From Caprimulgus europaeus (lineage: Eukaryota; Chordata; Aves; Caprimulgiformes; Caprimulgidae), in NCBI GenBank assembly GCA_907165065.1, contig OU015529.1, positions 12,220,554-12,284,553 on the forward strand: 64,000 bases of DNA, given 5' to 3'. Of this stretch, positions 12,501-25,195 are shown piece after piece. Made by a program: the position numbers and the translations under genes. Each line of letters opens with the position of its first letter. The first letter of the stretch is position 1. Below the pieces are notes generated by a model that did no database searches, was not told the origin of the DNA, and saw only the letters and a list, made by a program, of their open reading frames with translations.

Positions 12501-14805
12501 CCTTTCTTGTGGACTACTTCTAACATGAAGAATACCACTCACATTGATTTCCAAGATGAACTTATCTTTTCTCCTCTCCTGGATCACTTTGTCCCTCGCT
12601 TGATAGACTTCTGTTTTAACCTGCAATTGTACTCATCTCTATAGCGCATCATGGGAAGCAGTGTGCATAATAATGTGTTAAGCTAGATGAAGTTGAATGC
12701 TGCATGTCAAACACAGCCAAGACCATGCCAGATGCCTTTAAGAACATCATAGGGTGTTTGGTGGATAAATGGGTACCTGCTCTCAGTGTCATGAAGCCAC
12801 TTCATCTCCATGACCTCAAATTCCTTGTGTCACCAAATGTCACACCATGCAACAATATTAAATATATGCAGGAGCAAACACACAATGGTCTTAATAAAAG
12901 TAAAAAGAAAGCACCCATTTTTTTCAGCAGTGCTGCCTTGGAATGTGTTGCATAGGGTCATCTTCATAAGATCTGATGCTTCATCAGTATTTGCAAATAC
13001 ATTGATTCCAGCCTGGCTGGAATTTCGTAACATGGAAAATGTTCTCTTACCATTGCAATGGGGATATCACAAGATGTAATTAGTTAGTGATCCTAATATT
13101 TCAAGTCTCTTTGGATGAATAATTTCCTCTCTGAAAACTGAAACTTCATGTTAACCAAATTATTCCTATTTGGCTGAGGATTGTTGTTGGAAAAATAACA
13201 AAAATATTTGTTCTATTACGCACAGAAGGCATAAAATTTTTAATTTGATGGGAACTACTCTGACTGTACTTAACTTAAAAACAAATAAAAGTAAAGCAAA
13301 TAACGTGAAACAAATTATTCATTTTCTGGGTAAACAAAATATTGTACTTCACCAGACAGCTTGTGGAAAAAAACCCAATATGTGGGATCAACCAAAGGAA
13401 TATTCTGATTTGATTTTTCAGTATGGTTATAATGAAAAAAAATCTGCTCACAGAGTTGTGGGTGCTGGGTCTTAAGGGGGTGTTTCTAAGAGACATGGGC
13501 TCTCCCTCATCTCCCTCGCTGGTGTGTTGGCACAGGCTCCCTGAGTCAGGGTCACCATGGATGTTGAATGGCTGAAACAGTCTCATAGTGGGAATTTGCA
13601 GCCTTGCAGGTCCGTAACAAATGCAGAGATCAGTGACAGGATTAATGTCAATTTAGTTTTCTAGCCTCAGCTACTAATATAGATTTCCTTTAGAGTCAAT
13701 GGAGAGAGGCAGAAACATTTCCAGTGAAGATTTATCTCATCCCAAGACGGATACCTAAAAGAGATTGGATCCTTCATGGACACCCCTCTCTGCAGCTACC
13801 ATGTAAGGTGCTGGGACATATAATTTTTGGATGGGCCGAAATGTCTGAGATGAATCTCCTCTTTATGTATTATTCCTTATGCCAGGGAAATTCTGTGCCA
13901 GATATTCTTTCTCATTATTTCTACACTAAAAATGAATGCCATTAGCAACCTGACATTTTCACTGAGAGGGTCTGTTTCTCTTTTTACTTACACAGATACA
14001 AAAAAAGGTGTATCTTCATTAAAGCCAACACATTCTATCTAGTGTAAAGCTGGTGGAAGACAGCAGAGGTCTTTTATGTTCACTGTACACAGGGTATGAA
14101 AATGTCTGAGCACAGACCTGGAAGGTCTTAAGCATAAAAGGTGATTCATCCAGATACCTCTGGAGGCTACAGAAAATAATTATTTCCAGCCAACACTTGA
14201 ATTAATTTTGTATATGGAAAGATTTGGAATTAGTGGCACATTTTTTCTCATCTCTTGCCCTACACTGCATGGTATATGCAATGCAGTTATGTAATTTTCT
14301 GTCCCCATACAAACTGACTTTTTTGCCAACAAGAAGATGAGGTTTTTGCTTTAAGAGATGGTTGAGAAAAAAATCAGGGGACACTGTACCACTTCCTAAC
14401 CTTTTCAACTTGTTAGCATGAGATGAAGAAAAGTTACAAGATGCCTTCTACTGAATTTTCTGCACCTTGCCCTTAATGACTGATGATGGTGAATATGGAT
14501 ACTGTGAAAGTCCTGCTACTTCAAGCAATCCGTTCCCTAACCATGATGAGTGTAGTGAAACAAATGAGTGAATCTGCTTCATCTTTGTGAGGGAATTGCC
14601 TGCCTACACAGCCAAGAAAATGCCATGGTGAGGGCCAGTGATACACCAAGTCAGGAGGAGGAAGTTGTATCTATTGCTTCTCTCTCCTCTCTTATCTTTT
14701 TATTTTCTTTGCTCTTGCTCTCTGGGGACAGGAGCTGGTCCTAGCTATGTGTCTGCATGGAGCTGTAATGGCTTCATCTCTGCTGGGATTTTTTGTTACA
14801 ACAGA

Positions 14806-14926
14806 TCACAGAATAACAGAATCATTAAGGTTGGAAAAGACCTCTAATATCATTCAGTCCACCTGTCAACTCATCACCACCATGCCCACTAAACCATATC
14901 CCAGAGTGCTACTTCTACATGAACCC
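14806..14926 (-). mobile_element. CR1 LINE, short 3' fragment
   Basis: Read on the plus strand this begins TCACAGAATAACAGAATCAT, the reverse complement of the avian CR1 3' terminal repeat. It continues with GGTTGGAAAAGACCTCTAAT and an ACCACCATGCCCACTAAACC segment, both familiar from CR1 3' untranslated sequence. The element is therefore on the minus strand with its 3' end at the left. Only about 120 bases remain, so it is heavily 5'-truncated as is usual for CR1. It has no coding capacity. It belongs to the same general 3' end type as the copy at 50332-50553. Confidence 0.9.
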
Positions 14927-17900
14927 CAATGAACAACAATAACAAAATGAAGGGCAGAGCTGGGAAATTATAGCAATTTAGGGCTGTATCACTGAAGGTT
15001 CAAAATTCATTTTATGAGGACCTACCTTGCAGTACTGTCTTTCAAATGGTTAGACTCAGCTCTGCCTGCATCATGGGGTCTTTATGGAATGATTAAGAGC
15101 TGAGCTGTACACCAGGCTAATTATAGTTGGTTGTAGTCCAACAATGACTTAAATTTGCAACTTATTAGAGAGTTTATTGGATTGCCAGCCCAAGCATTTC
15201 TTAGAATAAACAGTTTTCCCTTAATTTTGCTGAAACTTCATGAGCTTATAATATGATAGTTAAAGGCAATAAAATTTCAGCATGTTGACTATCATAAGCT
15301 TTGGGTATTCAGTAAAGCAGAACTAATCTAGTTTTAAAGCAGAAGGTTTCCTCTAACACGTGGAGTTTGCTGAGGAAACCAGCCCTTAGGCCAGCTGGAG
15401 GCAGAGAGCATGATAGATTTGGTTGTGGTGCAACATCCAGATGATGTCAGGGACATTGGCACCTGGGACAACACCTCTTCTTGCAGCAGCTCCTCTGCAG
15501 AGATGTTTGGGTTTGCAAGAGGGAAGAAGCCAAGTTTGGAAACTTCTGCTCCTCCTGCATCTGAGACTCAGTTTTAACCTAGACTAGGTTCAGCTTTGTT
15601 GGAAAGAACTAAACTGGGACTGGTTGTAAACCTGTGAAATCTGGGTATGTGATCAGATTTCTAGCTGAGAAATAGGAAGTAAATTCTGATCCCATCTACG
15701 TATCTGCAGCTTTCTGTGGTTCAGGAAGAAAAGTTTGGTGTCATTGTTAGAGAGGACTGAAAAATGGAACTTCCCTTGAGGAATTCTGATATTTAGACCC
15801 TTGTTTTCATTAAAAATTGGGGTGAAAAAATGAAAGATCAAAACTTCTGGAAAAGAAAAGCTTCAAACATATTGATCTATAAATGTAAGGTTGCATTGTT
15901 TCAACATGTTTTATTCTAAGATGCTTTGACTGTCTCTGACTCACTGTATTTGTTTGAGTGTATTGACATTTTGGAATTTAGATATTGGTAATCTTTGTGG
16001 CTGTATTGGTACCATAATATTTTAGGGTGTAAGTACATACTCCAGTTATACAGAGCTGGATCTCAGTGCCTCCCTCATGTGGCTTGTAGTCCAGTGAGGG
16101 CAAATAACCTGTAATGAATGAAGAAAAAGCAATGGGGCACATTCTAATCACTCATCCAGATGCAGAGCTTTAGGTTGACTCGGTCCAATCAAACATTTTG
16201 CTTTTCTTTATAGAAAATTATTTCAAAATTGTTTTTCTCCAGAAAGTTTAGACTAAGATGGGACTGTGTTTTCTGAGGTAAAAACTTCAATAAACTTGTG
16301 ATTACTGTTGAGGATTCTTATACCTTTCCTCTCCAGTTATTTTTTGCAATGCAGTTTCACATATCTGTTTATTTTGTGTTTGTACAAGAAGTGAAATAAT
16401 GTAGTCACTGTGCTGCCAAGATTTTTCTTCTAGTTGGGATACAGTGAACTAATCTTTTACATTTTGACACAGTTGTGGGTATATTTTTGCTTTAGACCCA
16501 CCTTAGTCTTGCGACTTCCCTCCCTTTTAATCTGTCTATCAGGTTTGCAGTGGTTATTGCTATCAGCAATTGGAACAGACTTTTGAAGTTGCTATAATCA
16601 TGACAAGGATTGCAAGTGCAGGCCTTAACTTTTGGCAAGCTAGCTGATATGATTGGAAAAGTAGAGAAGCTTTCAACCCCCCTCAGCTACCAAGGCCTCT
16701 TTGGTGTTTTCCAGCTTAATCAGTGGGTCTAATAAAAATATAATTCCTTGCTATCTTTTCCTTACACAGGGAACTTGTATGAGGAAAGCAAGGCTTGGTT
16801 TGTAGCCCATTCAATAAGATGTCAGATGCCATCCTGACTCATTGCAGGTTGTATAGCAAAGATGATTATGGCAGTGGATGATTTAAGATATCACCTTCTA
16901 TTGCCCCAGAATAAAAATGTCTTCAACAAAATAAAATCTTTCTCTAAATAAGATTACCTTCTGGTTCAGTTACCTGTACATTTACCCCACTTTTGCCCGT
17001 TTTTTTTAAAAAAAAAGATCTGTCTTGATTTTTAGGTTTGCCTCAGACAGATTTCAGGGGGGATGAGGATATCAAGCTTTCATGTTTTCCAGGGTTGCAG
17101 GTAGCTGAGCAGAGGAAGAGGATCTGCAGAGCTCACCCATGTTAAATCTTGAAGGGTCTACACAGGAGAAAGGCAACACAAGTCTTGTGAGATCTCTGTC
17201 CCCTGGTAGGTATCTCAGGTCCTCCCTGGGGCTGGCTGGGAGTGGTGAGGATCTCACCCTCAGGGATGCCCACCTTGGATCACTGCCACAGGCCATATGA
17301 ACTGGCCTCCCCCTCTCTGCTGCTCAGAGACCCTCTTGGATTAGCTGGGCTCAGATATGTAAATATTGGCCAGTCAACATGTGGAGAGAAGAATCCTGCT
17401 CTTGTCAACAAAAATCACGTCAGGCCTGAGCTTTTTCTCTGGAGAAGGAAACGTTGCTCCCCCACACCTTTCACCAAATGGGGGATTTGCCCTAACCCTG
17501 GTGGTACTCATAACCCTTCTCCAGGGCATCAGAATTTGGGCTCTGTGCTGTGGCCAAAGCTGAGTCATCACTCCTGGCTCTGCTCCTGCATCTTGATGCT
17601 CTGTGCTTGCTGTCATATTCTAGAGTACATTTCTTATTCAGAATTAAAACTCTTGAGTGCAAGTGATCTGTTCTTATTGATTGGAAAAGACTGAACTTTA
17701 AATAGCTGTTGTTTAATGTCCTGGAACATTAATATTAGATTAGAAAGATGCCCCTGACTCATTGCCCTGAACATTGGAAAAAATATGTGTCAAACAATTC
17801 TACTCTTCCAGGATCATGTGTGACAGCACCGTCCTGCAATAATGAATTAACACTGTGGTTAGGATTCTTTTTGCAGGACTAGAGAGGACAACCTGATCAT

Positions 17901-20110
17901 TCATCCCAGTTCTCCTCAGTCTCAGGAAACCATGGAGCAAAGACTGAAGTCAGAAAAACCCACAAGAGCAAACACCCTACGTCTCCAGCCCAGAAAATGC
18001 CTGTCAGCATCCCATGACAAGCTTGAGTGTTTGGAAACATTAGTCCAAAACCCCCCAGAATTCCTTTGTGTCACAGAATAGAGCAGGAAACAATATAAAC
18101 TTCTAGTACAGTTTGTTAGTTTCCTTCTCTTATCAGTTTTATTAAATAAGCCTGAACTATGCTTGTATTATTACCATTTTTGTTTTCTGGTAAGTGCATA
18201 TGTATATTCAATATATCTATATACATATCCATGTGTGCATACTACCTTCGAGTGGATATGTGTATGCAATTTACATGCAGGTATACTCACATATCTTTTA
18301 GCTGCTCTCACTTTTCAGATATTTTTTTAGTCAGTAAACTTTCTGATAATGAGACTGTCATGAAATGTTCTTAAATGGTTCCAAATCTCAATTTTCCACT
18401 GCCCCCCAATTCAGATGCTCCCTTCTGGGTCATTTGGAACATAACCATTTTCAGTGCAGAACAATTTACTATACTACCTTTTAAAGCAGCAGGTAGATGG
18501 AGTCCTGGTTTGGGCTGGGTATTTTCTCTGCATATGGCAAATGTGATCAAATTAGCATTACTGCATTATGTCACTAGCTAACTTTCAGGTGCTTGAGGGG
18601 TTTGTCTTTGGCTGTTGCAATGAGGTTTTATGCTCGTGTCTCATAGATGCAACCCCTTTTTCCTTTTTCCGCAGCATATTATCCAGCTCACTAGATAGTA
18701 ACTGTTCTAGTAGTCACCATATCTCACACAAACTCTTTCTTTCTAAATGTCATTGGTGACTGTAATCATCAAAGGAAAGTAAATTGTGATACAGAAGGAC
18801 TTAGCAATTAACAAAGCATGACAACAAACACCTCCCAGCTAAGCAGAACTGCAAACAACTCATTATAATTATTCCAGCCTGTCTGAACTTGCCTTCCGCT
18901 CGCACACTCAGGCAGAGCTGCTAGGCATTGCTTCTCCATCAGGGCTGAATCAATCTTTTGCTGACTTCTTATAACACAGTGTAGATGAGAGCTCTTCAGT
19001 GGTAATTTGCTTGAGTCTTTAATAAGGAGAGATTTTAGAAGGCACAGACTAGTAAATGCAATGAGCTAAAAGTATCCATATCGGTAAGTAAGCAGTTCAG
19101 AATGCTGTTTCTTTCTCTCTTTTTCTTCCTCGTGCTTTAGAGATTGAAGCAATTGAAGGGTTTGGATGCATTTGTTTCTCTTTGTTATTTAAGCAACATG
19201 CTCATACAGTTTGCAAGGTGCTGTTGTGACGGCTGTTCTCTAAGAGTTGCGGTTGTGAACCAGGTGGTACCGCAAGAGCCTGGATCTGCAGGGTGTGTAG
19301 CACCAGAAGCTGTGCTGCTCTGATGGGCTGCAGTGACTGACCAAGGTCAGGGCTTGGGCGCTGCCCAGGCAGAGCACACTAAGCAATTTGTAGTTTTCAT
19401 AGGATGTTTGACATGCAATTTGTGTTTGGAGGGTGCAGATGATAGATTATTTTAGTGTACTGGAGTGCTATTCTCCACCTGACCAAGGGTTTTCCAGAGA
19501 CACCAACAAGAGCTGCTCCAGCAGGGAGCTCAGGCATGAGTTTAAGTTTGGCTTGGAAAAAGGGGTACTTTGAGGGCAAAGATGATGGATAAAGTGATAT
19601 GATAGTCATCACCTCCTCTCCTGGGTTATGAGGGAGTTTAGGTGTCAAGGGACTCATAAAAAGTTAAAAGGGCGCTTTGAGGGCAACATCTTGGCTCCAT
19701 TGCTCTATTCACAAAATACTAGAAATCAGTGGTGTTATATTATGACAACAAAATGAGAAGATGAGCCCAGTATTGCTGAGGTGTGGTGGGGACACATCTG
19801 CAGTTTTCTTTGTGAATGACAAAAAAGGCAGTTTGACACTGATCTTTACGACAATTCATAGCCAAGAATGAAAATATTTGGGGAAGATCTTGAATGGAGA
19901 TTATGAAATAATAGCAATTAGGACACACTGAGTAGAAACTCAGTTGTTCATGAAGTGGTCTGCATGCCCATTTTAACAGGGACAACTGGGAAGAATGGTT
20001 TAGTTTTTGCACGTTTAAGGATGGACTGAGATGAGCCCAGGAGAAAGATGGGTTGGTTTTGCAATGAACTGTGCAGTAGCTAATGTGCATCCATTTACTT
20101 GGAGACTTTG
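14927..20110. other. Unique A+T-rich non-coding stretch
   Basis: No gene or transposon is recognisable. A mirror-like run of T8 then A9 lies at 17000-17016. Degenerate TATA/CATA alternation covers about 18191-18296. A slightly CpG-richer patch lies at about 19225-19390. A stretch around 18790-19090 has the texture of conserved non-coding DNA (TTATAATTATT, TAATTTGC, TTTAATAAGG words and few low-complexity runs), but conservation cannot be judged from one sequence. Confidence 0.55.
18191..18296. repeat. Degenerate TATA/CATA/TGTG alternation
   Basis: Loose alternation of pyrimidines and purines (GTGCATATGTATATTC and similar words), an eroded microsatellite. No longer array is present. Confidence 0.6.
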
Positions 20111-20195
20111 GGTGAAATTCATCAGAAGGCCAAGATAGGATCTGTGCACCAATTACATTCCACTCAAACCTTTGTGCACAGGAATGAATTTCACC
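20111..20195. mobile_element. Possible relic MITE or palindromic element
   Basis: The 85-base segment is bounded by a perfect 12-base inverted repeat, GGTGAAATTCAT at 20111-20122 and ATGAATTTCACC at 20184-20195. Inside it a second perfect inverted pair occurs, CTGTGCAC at 20142-20149 and GTGCACAG at 20174-20181. Old palindromic elements ending in GTGAAAT/ATTTCAC motifs are known from amniote genomes, and this layout resembles them from memory. No terminal target-site duplication is evident, and there is no coding capacity. It could instead be a chance hairpin. Confidence 0.35.
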
Positions 20196-23100
20196 TTGTC
20201 TGACCCAGGAAGATGTGTGAATACTTATCTCCCTTTCCTTAAGACTTCATTTTTATAGTTTCAAATAGATAGATTTTTTTTTTTTTAATTCACTTTCCTT
20301 AGTGTACATCTGTTTCCAGTTTAATACTTGCCAGTAACTTGAAATGAATGGCAGAAATGTCTTTTTTTTTAGTACAGTCTACTATGGAGGCAACTGAATA
20401 ATTTACTTTTATAAAGTGAAATTAATTTCTTCTCAAGTCTTCTACAACTGAGGTAATGTTTGCAAAAGTATTTGAAGATTAAAAGCACTACAGTATATAT
20501 ATATTAAGTATTCTTTTTATATCTTCATCATCTATGCTTTTAAAATTAATATGAAAAATCCCTGTGAATAATGAAGTGCCCAATAAAATGTATATCCTTC
20601 TTCTAATCTTAATGCTTTATTTTCATCTATGAATGCTCTTAAACTTTGAAATTAATTACCACGATTAAAAATGGGAGATGTGTTTTCCCAGAACAATCAA
20701 ATTGTTCTGTTGTAAATTTCCATATTAATTTTGCATCATTAGTTTAATTTATTTTGATATTAAAACACACACACACACACACACACTCTCTCTCTCACAT
20801 TCCTGGATATGACATCTCTCTCTTTAGAGTAAGAAGCTACTTGCTGACTACAGCCCAAAGTGACCCTGTACAGTGGTAACCTCAGAAGGAGAAGGGGGCT
20901 TACCTTGTCTGCCTCAGAGCCTCCTGGATGGGCAAAGGCCAAGGCTGCTGGCTTGTCAGCCAGAGCTCAGAAGAATGCAGTCATCTACCCATCCAAAAGA
21001 ATGGACTTATAAAAATGAGATCTTCAAAAGATGGGGTGTAGTCACACTGCTGAATATGTGCCAGTGGAAGGGAATTGTTACAGCTAAAGCAAGATTTATA
21101 CAAATGGCATTTTGAGTTTAGCCCAAGGTCCTGTTTCTTCTAGTCCATGTGAACCATCTGATTTCTACTCCAGTGACAGAAAACCAAATGTGAGAGCACT
21201 TTTATTGTGTTGGGGAAACAAAATGAAACAAAGTCTGATATTTTAGTAGTTGACTGGTGAACAAGGCCAATACATGTTTCCTGGCAAGCAAAACAAGAGC
21301 AAATTCTCAGTGTGGTTGGGTTTTGATCCAGTCTTCTCCAGATATTGCTGACATTTGGATTCATTTCTGTTCAATGAAGGTTTGCACACCTGAGCCCTAT
21401 TCCCTATTAGCTGTTCACAAGGAGAAGAAGGAAAATATCCAAGTCCTTACACTGTCCAGATTCCTGACCAGAACCTGTGGAAGAGAAGGGGAGAGGGAAC
21501 TCTTTTAAAATATTAGTGTCAGTACGTTTCGAAGGGCCTCTACATGCAGCACTCACAACGTGAGGCTTTAAGGAAGTCAATTGAATGGTTCCCTAGGAAG
21601 AGCTTGCTTTGATGTAACACAGAAAGTTCCTTTTGTTGTAAAAATGGCAAGATGAAAGGGGACAAAATGTGTGAGATGAAAAGGAAGAGAGATTGAAATA
21701 GAGTCACATCACAGGTGCTGAAAATGGATCTTTTATTGCAGATCACAACAATACAGAATTTCTAATGCAGAAAGGATTTGAGAATAGAAAAGAAGGCATC
21801 CAGTGTGCAAGAAAGGCACAAGAAGATATGTCTTTTATTGCCCTTTAATTTTTTTCTGCCCCTCTCATCAGAACAAAGAGAAAGGTCAGGCATGAGATAT
21901 AGAGGTTATTTTGGCAATACAGGCACTGTAGCAGTGATATGCAACTAACAAAGCAAGTTCATCCACGTGGAAACATCATGGAACTAATTGTTGGTCCAGA
22001 AAATGGCCAGTTGGCTGTGGAAAGAGGTGCATGTGTGTGGGGAGAAGGAAGGTGAGACAACTCAGCCAAAAAGAGAAAGAACCAGTCATGCAAAGAAGAA
22101 AGAGCTGAAATGGGAGAAGGCTGCAAAGTGGTTATATTGATGGGACACTGAGAGTGTGGAGCCATGAAGCTGAGTACGATAGGGACAGCTGGGTTTCTGT
22201 GGGTTACACAGGTCTGGGAGATCTGGACCAGAGGCTCATAGCGGATGGAAAATGGTTTGTTCTTGAAGAGTCATTGTAGGAATGAAAATCACCTTCATAT
22301 ACTTGATGAGAATTTTTTTTATTTTTGCAAAGCGATATAAGCAACTCTTGGATGCAAACTCTGAAAATGCACAGTTTTGAACTTAGAAAATAGATAAAAT
22401 TTTACTTAAAGTTTGAGGAAATACTGATTTTCTTCTCACTATACTTACCAACTGCAAGTGACACAGAACAAAGACTTTCCGTAAATGTTCTGGCTCTGGG
22501 TTGTGACAAGACAACTCGATATAACCAATGAGTTTCTTTGTCCATAGCTTTCTCTGTCCTAGGCCAAAGGCCAGGGAGGAGCAGGAAAGCACAGAGGATG
22601 GTACGTGAAGGTGAACATGGCATTGAGAAACACAGCCTAGTGAAATGCTGGATTGCCCACCAGGAGCGAGTTGGATCTTGGTTTGGGGAAGGGAAGAGGG
22701 AGCCCTGGTATGTGGGAGTGTTGAGTGTTCCCATGCATGGATGGAGGTTTCCAACCCCAATGCTGTTGAGAGCAGCTGGGCAGGACCCCAGTGTCCATGT
22801 GACCAATATATGGAGATGGATCTACCCCTCCAAATATCTAGCAAGTAAGTGTGGTGCCAAGGGATATCAAGGGATGGCGAAGGAAGGGAGTCTGCAGAGC
22901 CATGGCCATTTCAATTTAGGTATGGAGAGGGAAGGAAAAAAAGAGTGTGAGTAATCTGGTATTTCCAAAGTTTCCAAAGTGGAAAGTTCCAGGTTATCAC
23001 CTAAATTAAAAAGACAGAGCAAGTTACTATAAAACTGCATCTTGACCTCCCTTCCTCCCTGCCTCTCAGTGCAGAGAGAGGATTAGCTCTAAGCTCTGAT

Positions 23101-25057
23101 TCCATGGTCAGTGCCTGTACTCACTTTATGGCTTTGCTGTTTCCTACTGTGGCTCTGGAAAGTACAGAAAAGCTTTTATGTAATGAAGGTTAGCCCAGGA
23201 AAAGGATCTGCTCTGATGAGATTCCCCAGAAGACAATACTAGCTCTAATTCCTACAGTTTAAATTTCTACTTCCAGAGGATTTGCCAAGGAAGGATTTTT
23301 TTTTTCCCCCCTAGATGAATGTATTAATATTTAATAAAAAGCAAAGCCAGATGACACTTCTAGAGAAAATAATGAATTTACATAAACCTTTTGCTGTATT
23401 TGAACAGAACAAAATGAATTCAGGGGGTTTAACTTAGATACTTTTTTCCTTTCTAAAAAATACTAACAATAAAATACCTGAAAAGCTTCAGCTTCAGAAA
23501 ATGGGTTTTTGTTTTACCCCATAGCAAGTAGTCTTGGGACCTACAGAATATATTGCTCCCTCTTCCTCACTAATTTGTCCCCTGATTTCTAACTCACCCT
23601 CCTAGCCTGTGCAGTACCAAGCACTGGGAGATAGCTAACCAAAAAAGCACTGAGTCAAAGGGGTTTTTTTCTACTCCAGGCTGTCTCCTTGTACTCTGAT
23701 GGTGTGACTAAAGCCAAGGCCTTGTTAGCCATTTCTCAGCATTTTCACCCATGAATGTTTGCTGTTCACCCCCTTTTATAAGAGACTCCCTAGGACCTGT
23801 GTCATTTTTTTGAGGTTGTTCTCAGGTAAGTCTAAAGTCTAAAAGTTTATATGGACAATTTTAAAGAAAACCAAGAGTTCACTCTCAGGGAAGCAAAACT
23901 GAGCCAGAAGACTTTCTGCTGGTGGGTAGGTCTGCCTGATGTCAAGCTTACCTTCCTTCTGTTTGGTTTTCCTTCAATAGCCTGTCAAATATAATCTCTA
24001 TCTGGATGCTGAGGGACACAGATTTCACCCCAACAATTGACAGGGACTGCAAAAGTCATGGTTGCCATGATACAGCATCTCCAGCTTGGCACACTGATGA
24101 AAGGTTTGACTTTAGGGTGCCCTGACACTACCCCTTTTCACTAGTTTTCTCTTCCCTCCATTTGTATTTACCCCATAAAGTTGGGAGCATCAGTAAAAGA
24201 CTGTTCACTTAAAGACCATTTCCTTCCTTGCTCACCATTTTGCCTGAAAGACTGCACAGAGATGTTTGCTAACTCTATTTTAGAAGGATATATCAAGTCC
24301 TGTACCAGGATCCTGCACAGTCTTTTTCAGTATCACTTCACTCTCCATTGCCAAGCTTTTAAACAAAAATAACCAAGATAATGTCAATAAATCATTTTCC
24401 CTCCTTTCTATCTCAGCACCAGTGGAAGAGTGTGGTAAGTTATCATGTTTTTAACTACGAACCTGTCTGGCTTTTTGTCATTTATCTTATGTCTCCCACT
24501 CTGGTCTGGCTCAAGGCTGAATGTTAGCAAATGATGAATGTGAGGCTGTCTCTCCTGATTTGTACTGGCATTATTAACCCATATTCTCCTGAATATTTCA
24601 TACTATAATACATTATTCATCAGTTGCTGGAGTTGTGGCAATTGACTCTCAGGTTAGCTGCCCTGTCTGTTGGGGGCAGGACAGAAATGTTTGCTATTGG
24701 TGGGTAATCCTTATTTTACATTCTCAAGGATTTTCCTTACCCCTGTAATTCTGAGCATTTTAAAACAGATTAGCTAGTGTAAACTGGCTATTTCACATAT
24801 ATTTACAGGAGCATCTATCCTAATGATGTTTTTTCATGTGGCTATGATATCGTATTTTGATTTATTGTGATTCTATGAACCCCAAGAACCAATCGTGTAA
24901 TGTAACAAAACTGTGGCTGTAATATATAGTCAGTTTTTGGTTGATTAAATAATGATCAATTAACTATTTTCCTCTTTTTACTTTGTTCCCCATACCTATA
25001 GTATTTTCTCTGTTTTTTCAGTTTGTATTCTTTTTCCCCCTTGATATATCACCTCAG
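20196..25057. other. Non-coding stretch with one microsatellite
   Basis: No gene is recognised. The first 600 bases are very A+T-rich and include a TA run at about 20493-20505. An AC/CT microsatellite follows at 20765-20796. A tandem TTTCCAAAG pair lies at 22962-22979. A pyrimidine tract ending CTAG precedes an ATG at 23314, but the frame stops after 40 codons. The plus-strand 138-codon frame at 22538-22954 and the overlapping minus-strand frames share one G-rich patch and have no recognisable domain. Confidence 0.55.
20765..20796. repeat. AC/CT compound microsatellite
   Basis: Eleven AC units (20765-20786) run directly into about five CT units (20787-20796). It is the only clean dinucleotide microsatellite of useful length in the window and is probably length-polymorphic. 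Confidence 0.95.
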
Positions 25058-25195
25058 AAAACACCTGATCGGTACAGACAGCAGCAAGAGAAAAAGACAG
25101 ATCTTGTATTTCCCCCTGGATATGGCCAAGCTTGCATGAGACAAATCTCTGGAGGTCCAGAGTTGAGCTACTCGGCAGGCAGAATAGAACTCTGA
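25058..25195 (+). other. Weak candidate terminal exon, unrecognised
   Basis: A pyrimidine-rich tract (about 25029-25055) leads to CAG, with AG at 25056-25057. Directly after it a frame of 45 codons and a TGA (25193-25195) is open, in phase with the splice junction. The peptide starts KTPDRYRQQQEKKTD and includes FPPGYGQACMRQISGG. Composition is balanced and it holds two CpG-containing codons. The frame also extends upstream to 24983, but that part is the translated pyrimidine tract. I recognise no family. No polyadenylation signal is close behind the stop. Treat it as a prompt to look at transcripts, not as a gene. Confidence 0.15.

Larger units (their letters stand above)
7536..14805. other. 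Unique non-coding stretch
   Basis: No gene or transposon is recognised in this 7.3 kb. Small items seen: a direct repeat of ATGTAATGTTTTT at 7634-7646 and 7649-7661; an A-rich AAAC/AACC patch at 8143-8177; a short CAG-type run with one interruption at about 8698-8716; and the palindrome at 9507-9540. A plus-strand frame at 10745-10933 contains a CAG/GTACTA donor-like site near 10833 but nothing else that supports coding. A 101-codon frame at 13170-13475 is A-rich (Lys/Asn-rich) and looks like chance. Confidence 0.6.

Noticed and set aside
13170-13475. 101-codon plus-strand open frame, Lys/Asn-rich
   Set aside because: Composition follows the A-rich DNA, and frames of this length are expected many times by chance in 64 kb.
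23314-23436. ATG directly after a strong polypyrimidine tract and CTAG
   Set aside because: The frame closes after 40 codons, is A+T-driven in composition and has no donor.
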